DNA from: Bacteroidota bacterium
Lineage (GTDB): Bacteria; Bacteroidota; Bacteroidia; Chitinophagales; Saprospiraceae
NCBI GenBank assembly: GCA_963169325.1
Contig: CAUJEY010000132.1
Span: 1 to 64,000 of the forward strand
Direction of reading: 5' to 3'
Length of the DNA stretch: 64,000 nucleotides
The position numbers and the translations under genes were made by a program. Below the pieces are notes generated by a model. It was not told the DNA's origin, ran no database searches, and saw nothing but the letters and a program-made list of their open reading frames with translations. Each line of letters starts with the position of its first letter. The first letter of the stretch is position 1. Below are positions 18,444-26,004 of this stretch, one piece after another.

Positions 18444-19271
18444 TTCATTTATAAAGATTGCCGAAGGAAAAGTTGGTATGATATTTTTCTCCCTTGCCAT
18501 TTCAAACATCGCCTCCACTGCTTTTCTCCCTTCCGGTCCCAGATCCGCCGTGAATTTCGTTACATACAGGTCGATATGTGCGCGCATTACCACATCTTCC
18601 ATCGCCTGGGCGTGTGCCCGTACAAAGGGCATGACCTCCGCAGGGTGATCGAAGGCGTATTCCACACTACGCCGCATGACGCGATTGACTTTTTGTTGCA
18701 CGTCGACCGGCAGGTCACGGCGCACCACGATACCACCCAGGGGTATCGGCAATCCGGTAGTCGTTTCCCAGTATTCCCCCAGATCGATCAGTTTGACCAA
18801 TCCTTTTTGCTGATAGGTAAAGCGGTTTTCATGGATGATTAGTCCGGCAACGGCATCGCCTCGCAGCACGGCGTCTTCTATGTCCGAGAACAAGGTTTCT
18901 ACCTTGTTTTGCGCCGACGGATAAGCGAGGCTGAGTAGAAAATTGGCGGTCGTCATCTTACCTGGAATGGCGATAGGGCCGGCATTGATTTTTTCGTCGC
19001 TCAACGGCTGCCGGGCTACCAGCAAAGGGCCGCAATTATTGCCCAGGGCACTGCCGGCATCCAGCAATGTGTAGCGATCCGTCAGGTGGGCAAAAGCGTG
19101 GTAACTCAGTTTGGTTACGTCAATATCGCCGGCAAAAGCCCGCCGGTTCAGGGCCTCCACGTCCTCCATAATTATTTCAAATTCAAGGCCTTCTGTATCA
19201 ACTTTGCCGTGAATCATGGCATCGAAGATGAAGGTGTCGTTGGGGCAGGGGGAAAAGCCGAGTGTGAGCAT
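18441..19271 (-). CDS. mqnD: 1,4-dihydroxy-6-naphthoate synthase (futalosine pathway)
   Basis: MqnD converts cyclic dehypoxanthine futalosine to 1,4-dihydroxy-6-naphthoate in the alternative menaquinone pathway. The 276-residue protein has the periplasmic-binding-protein-like fold typical of MqnA/MqnD: LGFSPCPNDTFIFDA at the N-terminus, DVTKLSYHAFAHL, and GLIIHENRFTYQQKGL. The GFSPCPNDTF signature favours MqnD over MqnA. No other mqn gene is in the window. The start is preceded by the CCTTCAAACCAGAAA repeat, leaving 8 bases between repeat and ATG. Confidence 0.93.
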   Translation of the reverse strand: MLTLGFSPCPNDTFIFDAMIHGKVDTEGLEFEIIMEDVEALNRRAFAGDIDVTKLSYHAFAHLTDRYTLLDAGSALGNNCGPLLVARQPLSDEKINAGPIAIPGKMTTANFLLSLAYPSAQNKVETLFSDIEDAVLRGDAVAGLIIHENRFTYQQKGLVKLIDLGEYWETTTGLPIPLGGIVVRRDLPVDVQQKVNRVMRRSVEYAFDHPAEVMPFVRAHAQAMEDVVMRAHIDLYVTKFTADLGPEGRKAVEAMFEMAREKNIIPTFPSAIFINE

Positions 19272-19279
19272 ACTTTAAA

Positions 19280-19313
19280 GGTTTCTGGTTTGAAGGTTTC
19301 TGGTTTGAAGGTT
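19280..19313 (-). repeat. 15-bp tandem repeat upstream of mqnD (CCTTCAAACCAGAAA)
   Basis: Two copies plus a partial third, reading CCTTCAAACCAGAAA in the mqnD sense direction, eight bases before the start codon. The same unit precedes three other genes in this window. Confidence 0.9.
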
Positions 19314-19481
19314 TTACCAAAACAATTGATTGAGCAGAGGGTAAAGGTCCATCATTCCGGGTTGTTTAGAAAATCGAATTGCTCCGGTTAATAGGAGTGA
19401 AATAACCTTCCTGTCAACAAGGAGAAGTGCCTTTGTAAAGAATAGAACATCTTTGCGCTAATTCAGCATATTTATTGGGCA

Positions 19482-19520
19482 CTTCAAACCAGAAACCCTC
19501 AAACCAGAAACCTTCAAACC
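19482..19520 (+). repeat. TTCAAACCAGAAACC repeat upstream of the pseudouridine synthase
   Basis: About 2.5 copies of the CTTCAAACCAGAAAC unit end five bases before the ATG at 19526. It is inverted relative to the copy in front of mqnD, so the two divergent genes carry the same unit, each in its own sense orientation. Confidence 0.9.
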
Positions 19521-19525
19521 TATTT

Positions 19526-20200
19526 ATGCCAAGCATTATTTACGAAGACAATCATTTGTTAGCCATAAACAAACCGGCCGGCTGGCTGGTTCAGGGCGAC
19601 CGAACCGGCGACCCGACGCTGACGGACTGGGGAAAGGCTTATTTAAAAGAAAAATACGCCAAACCCGGCGCCGTTTTTCTGCACCCGGTACACCGGATCG
19701 ACCGGCCGGTGAGCGGAGTCGTGCTGTTTGCCCGCACGGATAAGGCGCTGGGACGCCTGACTACCCTGTTTCGGGAGCGTAAGGTGACCAAAACTTACTT
19801 AGCCCTGGTTTTGCAAGCCCCCAAAATACCGGCCGGCGAACTCCGGCATTTTTTGCTCAAAGATGAACAACGCAACGTCGTGACGGCGCTCCCCCGCCCG
19901 ACCGGCGATGCCAAAGAAGCCATACTCCGGTATGAATATGTTGGAATGGCCGGCGCCTGCTATCTCCTGCACGTGTTTCCGCTGACAGGGCGGCCGCATC
20001 AGATCCGGGTGCAACTGGCGGCTATGGGCTGTCCGATTCTGGGGGATCTGAAATACGGCGCGCCGGAGCCCTTGCCGGATGCGTCAATCGGGTTGCACAG
20101 CGCTTCTCTGGCACTGGAACATCCTGTGAAGAAAGAACAATTGGAGATAAAAGCGCCGCCACCGGATGCTGCATGGTGGCGGGCAGTAATGCGACGATAA
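19526..20200 (+). CDS. RluA-family RNA pseudouridine synthase
   Basis: Isomerises uridine to pseudouridine in rRNA or tRNA. The ATG at 19526 (MPSIIYEDNH) gives 224 residues; the ORF-track start at 19475 translates the upstream tandem repeat (NQKPSNQKPSN) and is rejected. Catalytic Asp D59 lies in HRIDRPVSG (family HRLDRxTSG), with RPHQIRVQLAAMGCPILGD near the C-terminus. There is no S4 domain. The short single-domain form resembles TruC-like or small RluA enzymes; the target site is unknown. Confidence 0.9.
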   Translation: MPSIIYEDNHLLAINKPAGWLVQGDRTGDPTLTDWGKAYLKEKYAKPGAVFLHPVHRIDRPVSGVVLFARTDKALGRLTTLFRERKVTKTYLALVLQAPKIPAGELRHFLLKDEQRNVVTALPRPTGDAKEAILRYEYVGMAGACYLLHVFPLTGRPHQIRVQLAAMGCPILGDLKYGAPEPLPDASIGLHSASLALEHPVKKEQLEIKAPPPDAAWWRAVMRR

Positions 20201-20288
20201 AAAAAACCTCTCCGATGACTGACACCGGGAGGCTACGAAAACAATAAACAGCAGGATAATTCTTGTGATTAGTTGATCGGGTTGTTCG

Positions 20289-20960
20289 TCACCGGCTGCT
20301 ATTTTCGCTCTTTGTTTCATCTCTATATTCCTTTATCTGACTCAACAACTCCATTGATGTTATGACCGGGTTCCATTCTTTCCCGTTAAATATAAGACGG
20401 AACCATTTTTTATCCTTATTCTCATACCGGATATTAAAAAAGAGCCAGATGGCAAGATAAGTAAATGATCCTGTTATGATGATTTGAAGTGCATATAACC
20501 AGGCGTTTCCATTTTCCAACATACTTTCATTCCAGTAAAAGGTGGTCCAGACCGGGAGTTGAAGAAAAAGCAGCCGTGTAACCCAAATCGTTGACGATTT
20601 TAAACGCGCTATCTTTTCCTGTACCGCTACTATCGGCGCACTGATATCTACCTGGTGGATAAGAATCATCTGATACAAATATATACCAATGGCCAGTTTG
20701 GTCAATAGCACCTGAATGCCTGCCGAAATCAGAAAAAACGGACTGGCGATGCTAAACAGGTTGATGATTAAGGTATCGACAAAAACAACCCATAGAAGGC
20801 CAATCACAATAGTGAATATCTTAATCGGCTTCATGGAAGATATAAATGACTGAACCTTGATCCGGGTAATATCCTCCGTATTTTTCCGGTTCAGTACCAG
20901 GTTTTCTTCCAGTTTTTTGTCGTAAGATTTCCAGATTTCTATCATTTCTAATTCTTTCAT
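20289..20960 (-). CDS. Membrane protein partner of ECF sigma factor (putative regulator)
   Basis: A 223-residue protein with a charged, helical N-terminal ~45 residues (MIEIWKSYDKKLEENLVLN) and about four hydrophobic helices (roughly 45-68, 72-102, 120-140, 150-172). It begins five bases after the stop of an ECF sigma factor gene and is almost certainly co-transcribed. An anti-sigma function is an inference from position only; no zinc-binding anti-sigma motif (HxxxCxxC) is visible. The gene is more AT-rich than its surroundings, as is the sigma gene. Confidence 0.65.
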   Translation of the reverse strand: MKELEMIEIWKSYDKKLEENLVLNRKNTEDITRIKVQSFISSMKPIKIFTIVIGLLWVVFVDTLIINLFSIASPFFLISAGIQVLLTKLAIGIYLYQMILIHQVDISAPIVAVQEKIARLKSSTIWVTRLLFLQLPVWTTFYWNESMLENGNAWLYALQIIITGSFTYLAIWLFFNIRYENKDKKWFRLIFNGKEWNPVITSMELLSQIKEYRDETKSENSSR

Positions 20961-20965
20961 CTTGA

Positions 20966-21475
20966 TTAGGTTTTTACGTTCGAAAATTTTTGTTTTAACT
21001 GAAGTTTTATTCTTGAAATTTTGGTAGCGATATTCGTCACGGTCAACCCAAGTATTTCTGCTATCTCCTGTTGACTGTTCTCTTCCAAATAAAGCAGCAT
21101 AATAGCCCGGTCCATTTCCTTCAGTTCCTTTATGAACCGGTGTAGCCGATCCACCTCAGCGTCTAACTCGCCCGTGTTTTCTGCCTCATACAGGTGAAGA
21201 ATTCCATCGGATAAGGGTTGGCTGATTTGATCTCTGCTATTTTCTTTTCTGTAAAAGGAAATGGAAACGTTCAACGCAATTCTGTACATCCAGGTGGTCA
21301 GCTTAAATTTTTCATCATAATGATGGAAGGAAAGCCATAACTGAAGGATGATCTCCTGAATCAGGTCCTTTCGATGTTCCGAATTTTTGCAATAGGAGTT
21401 GGCTATTTTGTAAATAATACCCTTGTTTGCTTCTATTACGGTCAGAAAAGTTTGCGCATCTCTTTTTAAAGACAT
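20966..21475 (-). CDS. ECF-type RNA polymerase sigma factor
   Basis: Sigma-70 family extracytoplasmic-function sigma factor, 169 residues from the ATG at 21475 (MSLKRDAQTF). A GTG 10 codons upstream is the ORF-track start and is less likely. Region 2 includes HRKDLIQEIILQLWLSFHHYD and KLTTWMYRIALNVSISFYRK; region 4 includes QQEIAEILGLTVTNIATKISRIKLQLK, a helix-turn-helix for -35 recognition. It is followed at once by a membrane protein gene. Targets cannot be deduced from the window. Confidence 0.88.
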   Translation of the reverse strand: MSLKRDAQTFLTVIEANKGIIYKIANSYCKNSEHRKDLIQEIILQLWLSFHHYDEKFKLTTWMYRIALNVSISFYRKENSRDQISQPLSDGILHLYEAENTGELDAEVDRLHRFIKELKEMDRAIMLLYLEENSQQEIAEILGLTVTNIATKISRIKLQLKQKFSNVKT

Positions 21476-21617
21476 CGTTTTTAAAATTGACGTTTTGTAA
21501 CCCACGCCCTGAATTGGATATTGTGGTTTTCCTGATTATTCGCAAGAGGTCTGGAAATATCACACTTAAAGAAGAATTTTTATTCACCTTTTCGATGTCC
21601 GCCTACGCACACCCGCC

Positions 21618-21633
21618 TGTCCGAAAACGAACA
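21618..21633 (+). promoter_or_regulatory. Imperfect palindrome TGTCCG-AAAA-CGAACA (putative activator site)
   Basis: Sixteen-bp element with half-sites TGTCCG and CGAACA, one mismatch from a perfect inverted repeat. The same element (TGTACG-AAAA-CGAACA) is found at 63261-63276 in front of the second FtsX-type permease. It lies 69 bp upstream of the -24 GG, a typical position for a sigma-54 activator site. Confidence 0.65.
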
Positions 21634-21654
21634 TCCCCACACGATACACTATCT

Positions 21655-21667
21655 CAAAAATTTGATT
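21655..21667 (-). promoter_or_regulatory. IHF-like motif between activator site and promoter
   Basis: The minus strand reads AATCAAATTTTTG, matching the IHF consensus WATCAANNNNTTR. It sits between the palindrome and the -24/-12 element, where a DNA-bending protein is expected at sigma-54 promoters. The equivalent motif at 63299-63311 has the same spacing to -24. Confidence 0.5.
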
Positions 21668-21685
21668 ATCAGCAACATACATCAC

Positions 21686-21700
21686 TGGCATGGCAATTGC
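21686..21700 (+). promoter_or_regulatory. Sigma-54 (-24/-12) promoter TGGCATGGCAATTGC
   Basis: TGGCAT-N5-TTGC with the invariant GG (21687-21688) and GC (21699-21700) separated by exactly ten bases, as sigma-54 requires. The predicted transcription start is near 21712, giving a ~35-base leader before the ATG at 21746. Confidence 0.7.
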
Positions 21701-21745
21701 CGCAAACGACCAAAGTGTGAAAACAATTGACAATCCGGCTAAGCT

Positions 21746-24217
21746 ATGTTACAAAATTATCTGAAAATCGCCCTGCGCAACCTCTGGCGCAACAAATCTC
21801 AATCCGCCATCCTTATCGGCGGTCTGGCAGCGGGCATGGGCGCTTGTATGCTATTGTTGCAATACGTCAGTTTCGAGTTGAGTTTCGATGATTTCCACGC
21901 GAAAAAAGATCGCATCTACCGGGTGGTCAACGAACGTATACAGGACGGCAAAACCATCCAAAAGGGCACCATTACCTACCCAACGATCGGAGCGGCGATG
22001 GCGAAAGATTTTCCGGAGGTAGCCAATCATACCCGGATCATGCAAGGCGGTGAAGTATTCGTCCGGCACGAGGATAAACTGGCGTTGCAGGAAGGTTTTC
22101 TCTGGGTGGATGAGCATTTTTACGAGATTTTCGATTTTCCGATGCTCGCCAAATCAGACGACGGTTTTTTGGCGGAACCAAATCAGGTGGTGCTCACCCG
22201 CAGCGTCGCCGATTTTTATTTCCCTGGCGCAAAAGGAGACTACCAAACGGCAATTGGCAAGATTGTGTTCCTGGAAACGGACAATAACCCGTACAAAATC
22301 GCCGGGGTCTGCGAAGACGTACCGGCCAATTCGTTGTTGCAATTCAAGGCCCTGGGCTCCTATGCCTCCGTTATCCGGCGCGCGGGCAAAGAGGCTGACG
22401 AAAGTTGGACCTGGTCGGATTTCTGGCATTATATCGAACTGAAACCCGGCGTCGATGCCGCCGCGCTCGAAGCCAAATTCCCCGCCTTCAGCAACCGCTA
22501 CTTTCGGGGCACGGAAGTGTCGGGAAGTCAGGAAGTATTTACCCTGCAACCCCTGAAAAAAGCGCACTTGTACTCTGCCGGACTAGAATACGAGATCGGC
22601 GAAACGGCCAATGGCAGGGCGGTGTGGTCGCTGCTTATCCTCGCATTTTTTATTCTCGTCATTGCCTGGATCAACTACGTCAACCTCTCTTCCATACGGG
22701 CGATAGAACGGGCCAAGGAAGTAGGGGTGCGAAAAGTGGTTGGCGCCAAACGGAGTATGCTCATGGGTCAGTTTCTGACGGAAGCACTGCTGGTGAATAT
22801 GCTGGCGTTGTTGTTCGCATGGTGGGGCGCGGCAATGCTCAAACCCTGGTTTGCCGCCAACTTCGGGCTGGACGCTTCAGCCTTGCAATTTGCCACGGCA
22901 AACAACTGGTTCATCCCGGTCTCCATGCTGGGACTGGTACTGGCCGGCGTGCTGGTATCCGGCTTTTACCCGGCCTGGTTGTTGTCGGCGCCGCATGTTG
23001 CCAACGTGCTGAAAGGTAATTTCCGCTCCTCCTTTACGGGCGCGGCGGGCGGTGGCGGGCAGTTGCGCCAAGGTTTGGTTGTGTTCCAGTTCACCGCTTC
23101 CATCGCTCTGATCACAGCCACCTGGCTGGTCTCCAGGCAAATCGATTTTATGAACAAACAGGACCTGGGCATCAATATCGACCAGGTCGTGACGATAGAC
23201 GGGCCGAGACTGACCGGCTGGGACAGTACTTTCATCACGAAAATGAATGCTTATAAAGCAAAACTGCTCACCAATCCGCATGTTAAAAGCGGCGCCACCT
23301 CCAACCACACCATAACCGACGACCAGCAGGGCCGGATTTTTCAAATTGAAAAAAAGAGCGACAACCCTTCTAAAGAGCAATACACCAGCAGCTTCATGAT
23401 GACGGATTTCGGCTATGCCGAAACGTATGGCATCAAGCCGCTCGCAGGCAGGTTTTTTTATGAAACCGATCATAACCCCGACTTCGATAAACTCGACAAA
23501 ATCGTGGTGACGGAGACAACGGTAAAAATGTTCGGTTATGCCTCCCACGAAGCCGCCATCGGTCAAACCATCAGGTACTGGGACCGGAACTGGACCATTA
23601 TAGGCGTGCTGCCCGATTACCACACGAAGTCGTTGCACCATGCAATCGAGCCCCTGATTTTTATGCCGGCTTATTCCTCGGGCAACAAACTGTCGCTACT
23701 GCTGGACGGCAATGACATGGACGCGACCATCGGTTTCATTCAGGCCACTTTTCAGGAATTTTTTCCCGGCAATGCGTTTAGTTATGAATTCCTGAACGAG
23801 GCTTATAGCAAACTCTATGAAGCCGATGCCCGCTTCGGGAGAATTCTCGGCTTTTTCACCTTGCTTACGATCCTGATTGCCTGCCTCGGCTTATTCGGGC
23901 TGGCTTCGTACACGACGTTTTTAAGAAAAAAAGAGATCGGTGTGCGTAAAGTACTGGGCGCCTCCACGGCTGGCATCGTTGCGCTGCTGTCGAAGGATTT
24001 TTTGAAATTAGTCCTTTTGTCATTGGTCATTGCGTCGCCGGTGGCCTGGTATTTTATGCACCATTGGTTGCAGGAGTTTCCATACCGGATCAACATCGAA
24101 TGGTGGGTATTTGCCCTGGCGGGTGTTTCGGCCCTGGCCGTGGCGTTTCTGACGGTGGGCGCACAGAGTATGAAGGCGGCGTTGGAGAATCCCGTGAAGG
24201 CGTTGCGGAGCGAGTGA
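21746..24217 (+). CDS. FtsX/MacB-type ABC transporter permease
   Basis: An 823-residue inner-membrane permease of the large Bacteroidota MacB-PCD/FtsX family. Layout: an N-terminal helix (about 20-43, AILIGGLAAGMGACMLLL), periplasmic MacB-like domain (45-285), FtsX domain with three helices (285-430) containing GVRKVVGAKRSMLMGQFL, a second periplasmic domain (460-680), and a second FtsX domain with EIGVRKVLGASTAGIVALL. These are half of a mechanotransmission-type ABC transporter; no ATPase gene is adjacent, so the partner is elsewhere. It starts behind a probable sigma-54 promoter. Just past the stop is a short near-duplicate of its last codons. Confidence 0.9.
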   Translation: MLQNYLKIALRNLWRNKSQSAILIGGLAAGMGACMLLLQYVSFELSFDDFHAKKDRIYRVVNERIQDGKTIQKGTITYPTIGAAMAKDFPEVANHTRIMQGGEVFVRHEDKLALQEGFLWVDEHFYEIFDFPMLAKSDDGFLAEPNQVVLTRSVADFYFPGAKGDYQTAIGKIVFLETDNNPYKIAGVCEDVPANSLLQFKALGSYASVIRRAGKEADESWTWSDFWHYIELKPGVDAAALEAKFPAFSNRYFRGTEVSGSQEVFTLQPLKKAHLYSAGLEYEIGETANGRAVWSLLILAFFILVIAWINYVNLSSIRAIERAKEVGVRKVVGAKRSMLMGQFLTEALLVNMLALLFAWWGAAMLKPWFAANFGLDASALQFATANNWFIPVSMLGLVLAGVLVSGFYPAWLLSAPHVANVLKGNFRSSFTGAAGGGGQLRQGLVVFQFTASIALITATWLVSRQIDFMNKQDLGINIDQVVTIDGPRLTGWDSTFITKMNAYKAKLLTNPHVKSGATSNHTITDDQQGRIFQIEKKSDNPSKEQYTSSFMMTDFGYAETYGIKPLAGRFFYETDHNPDFDKLDKIVVTETTVKMFGYASHEAAIGQTIRYWDRNWTIIGVLPDYHTKSLHHAIEPLIFMPAYSSGNKLSLLLDGNDMDATIGFIQATFQEFFPGNAFSYEFLNEAYSKLYEADARFGRILGFFTLLTILIACLGLFGLASYTTFLRKKEIGVRKVLGASTAGIVALLSKDFLKLVLLSLVIASPVAWYFMHHWLQEFPYRINIEWWVFALAGVSALAVAFLTVGAQSMKAALENPVKALRSE

Positions 24218-24363
24218 GTGCTGACAGATCGGGATGAAGCCGTTGCGGAGCGCGTGGGGTTTTCCTGAAATTTAGATACACATTTTAACTGAATTCATTT
24301 ATTTTAGTCAGAACACCTTTTAATTATTCTATAGCAGATTCATTCTTGAATTTGAAAATCCTT

Positions 24364-24525
24364 AGAAACCGTCTGAAAACCCCTGGCGAGGTGAGAAGGT
24401 GCAGGTTTTGGCGTCAGACAAGGCTCGTTTTTGAGGGAATAGTCTTGTCCTATTGCCGAAAATAGCCGCCTTATGACGTCAAAAGATGCGCCTTATCGCC
24501 CGACAGGGGTTTTCAGACGGTTTCT
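24364..24525. repeat. MITE-like element bounded by 22-bp inverted repeats
   Basis: AGAAACCGTCTGAAAACCCC at 24364 recurs in exact reverse complement ending at 24525 (22-bp arms, 162 bp overall). It carries no ORF and sits directly downstream of the small membrane protein gene, with the right arm ending at its stop codon. Could be a non-autonomous mobile element or an elaborate terminator. The remainder of 24218-24363 holds no feature I can support. Confidence 0.7.
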
Positions 24526-24734
24526 TAGACTGTTTTTTGCTTTATTTGTGTAAATACAAAATTTGAAATTTCATATAATATTACTATTGCAGTAAAAGTC
24601 AGAATAAGCATAGCAATATATTCAAACATTGTATTCCATATACTGTTATTTTTCGGGTCACTATCTATTAGTAATCCTAGTGTTGTTAATCCTAGCGAAA
24701 CTAGGAATATTACGAAAATTGTTTTTTTATTCAT
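24525..24734 (-). CDS. Small membrane protein of unknown function
   Basis: A 69-residue protein from ATG 24734 (MNKKTIFVIFLVSLGLTTLG) with two hydrophobic helices (about 4-22 and 37-60). It is AT-rich and compositionally distinct from its neighbours. It lies 48 bp downstream of a TlpA remnant on the same strand, so the two may be leftovers of one acquired operon. The ORF-track start eight codons upstream is possible but less typical. Confidence 0.5.
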   Translation of the reverse strand: MNKKTIFVIFLVSLGLTTLGLLIDSDPKNNSIWNTMFEYIAMLILTFTAIVILYEISNFVFTQIKQKTV

Positions 24735-24782
24735 TTTATTTAATTTTTGGCTACCCATGAGCAGTCACGAAGAGCCTAGTTT

Positions 24783-24994
24783 TTAAAGTTCCTTTAGCAT
24801 AACATATTTATCTATGGCTTCATTAAGTTCTTCTCCCCATAAATATTTTGCAACGATAATGCCATTTTCATCAATCAATAAATTATCCGGTATTGTATTT
24901 ATACCATAAATTATTCCGGCCGTACTATTCCGCCCTTTAAGATCACTCACGTGGTTCCAGGTTAAATTATCTTCTATAATTGCTTTTTTCCAAC
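24783..24994 (-). pseudogene. C-terminal remnant of a TlpA/thioredoxin-like protein
   Basis: The reading frame from about 24994 encodes WKKAIIEDNLTWNHVSDLKG, then IYGINTIPDNLLIDENGIIVAK and LWGEELNEAID, the C-terminal third of a TlpA/ResA thioredoxin-fold protein (the cis-Pro strand and final helices). The N-terminal signal/helix and the CxxC active site are missing; the upstream sequence is the start of a divergent gene. The ORF-track start is a GTG overlapping that gene and is not credible. AT-rich. Confidence 0.75.
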
Positions 24995-25012
24995 ATACCA
25001 AAACCAACAAAT

Positions 25013-25993
25013 ATGACACCTCTTTTCCGGATCATCTCGCCATTCCTCTTACTCTATTCCGGTTGCATCTTCCTGGCTGCTCAGGGCGCCATTGTGGTGC
25101 AACACGCCGAACCCCGCACTGGCAGGACACTTCTCACCGATAGCCTTTCTATGCCGGAAGAAAACGCCGGATACACCTTGGTTTTGCCGGAAAAAGCAGC
25201 GCCAAAAGCGGTGCTGGTGTTGTTCCACTCCGGCAGGGATACCACCGATGCCGGTTATGAAATGCGGTTGTACGTGGAAGCCGTGAAACGGCAGGCGGCA
25301 GTGCTGTATGTTACTACGGGCAACCGTTTTGAGTTTTTATTCGACGAGTCGGCATACACACAACTGGACGGCTACCTGCACAAGGCTATAGTGGAACACG
25401 GGCTTCCCGCCGACCGACTGCTGTTTGGCGGCATGTCGCTGGCCGGCACCCGCGCCATGAAGTTTGCGATTTGGTGCCTGGAGGGAAAATCCGCACACGG
25501 TATTCGCCCGAAAGCCGTGGCCGTGTGCGATGCGCCGCTCGATTTTGTACGCTTCTGGAAAGCGCTCGACCGGTCAAAACGGCTACAAATCAATCCGATA
25601 GCCGCCAACGAAGCCGCCTGGGTGACGGCCGTTTTGGAACGAAATCTCGACGGCACCCCCAAAGAGCGCCCTGAAGCATACCAGGACTACTCCCCTTACT
25701 CCCACGACACAGACAACGGCGGCCGTGCCGCCCTGCTCAAAGACACCCCTTTCCGGGCCTATATCGAACCCGACGTGCAATGGTGGATGGACAACCGCGG
25801 CAACGATTACTACTCCATGAATGCCCTCGACGCCGCAGCCGTGGTCAATCAACTCCGCATATCAGGCAATAAAAAAGCCGAACTCGTGCTCACTTCCGGG
25901 AAAGGCCATCGCCCCGACGGCAGCCGGCACCCACACTCCTGGAGCATTGTGGATAACGGGGAATTGGTAGAGTGGTTGTTGGGCTTGGAGTAG
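25013..25993 (+). CDS. Secreted alpha/beta-hydrolase-like protein
   Basis: A 326-residue exported protein from ATG 25013; an N-terminal signal peptide or membrane anchor (about residues 4-24, IISPFLLLYSGCIFLAAQG) is present. The fold features fit an alpha/beta hydrolase: strand KAVLVLFHSG, nucleophile elbow GGMSLAG with Ser142, and a C-terminal His region (GKGHRPDGSRHPHSW). The elbow is GxSxA rather than strict GxSxG, so catalysis is likely but unproven. The substrate is unknown. It is convergent with the giant protease gene, 11 bp away. Confidence 0.72.
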   Translation: MTPLFRIISPFLLLYSGCIFLAAQGAIVVQHAEPRTGRTLLTDSLSMPEENAGYTLVLPEKAAPKAVLVLFHSGRDTTDAGYEMRLYVEAVKRQAAVLYVTTGNRFEFLFDESAYTQLDGYLHKAIVEHGLPADRLLFGGMSLAGTRAMKFAIWCLEGKSAHGIRPKAVAVCDAPLDFVRFWKALDRSKRLQINPIAANEAAWVTAVLERNLDGTPKERPEAYQDYSPYSHDTDNGGRAALLKDTPFRAYIEPDVQWWMDNRGNDYYSMNALDAAAVVNQLRISGNKKAELVLTSGKGHRPDGSRHPHSWSIVDNGELVEWLLGLE

Positions 25994-26004
25994 GCGGTAA
26001 CCTC

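Noticed and set aside
19475-19525. Extended N-terminus of the pseudouridine synthase (MGTSNQKPSNQKPSN)
   Set aside because: This is translation of the CAAACCAGAAAC repeat; the family core starts at MPSIIYEDNH. The same reasoning removes the MYPATFKPETFKPS extension of the PhyH gene.
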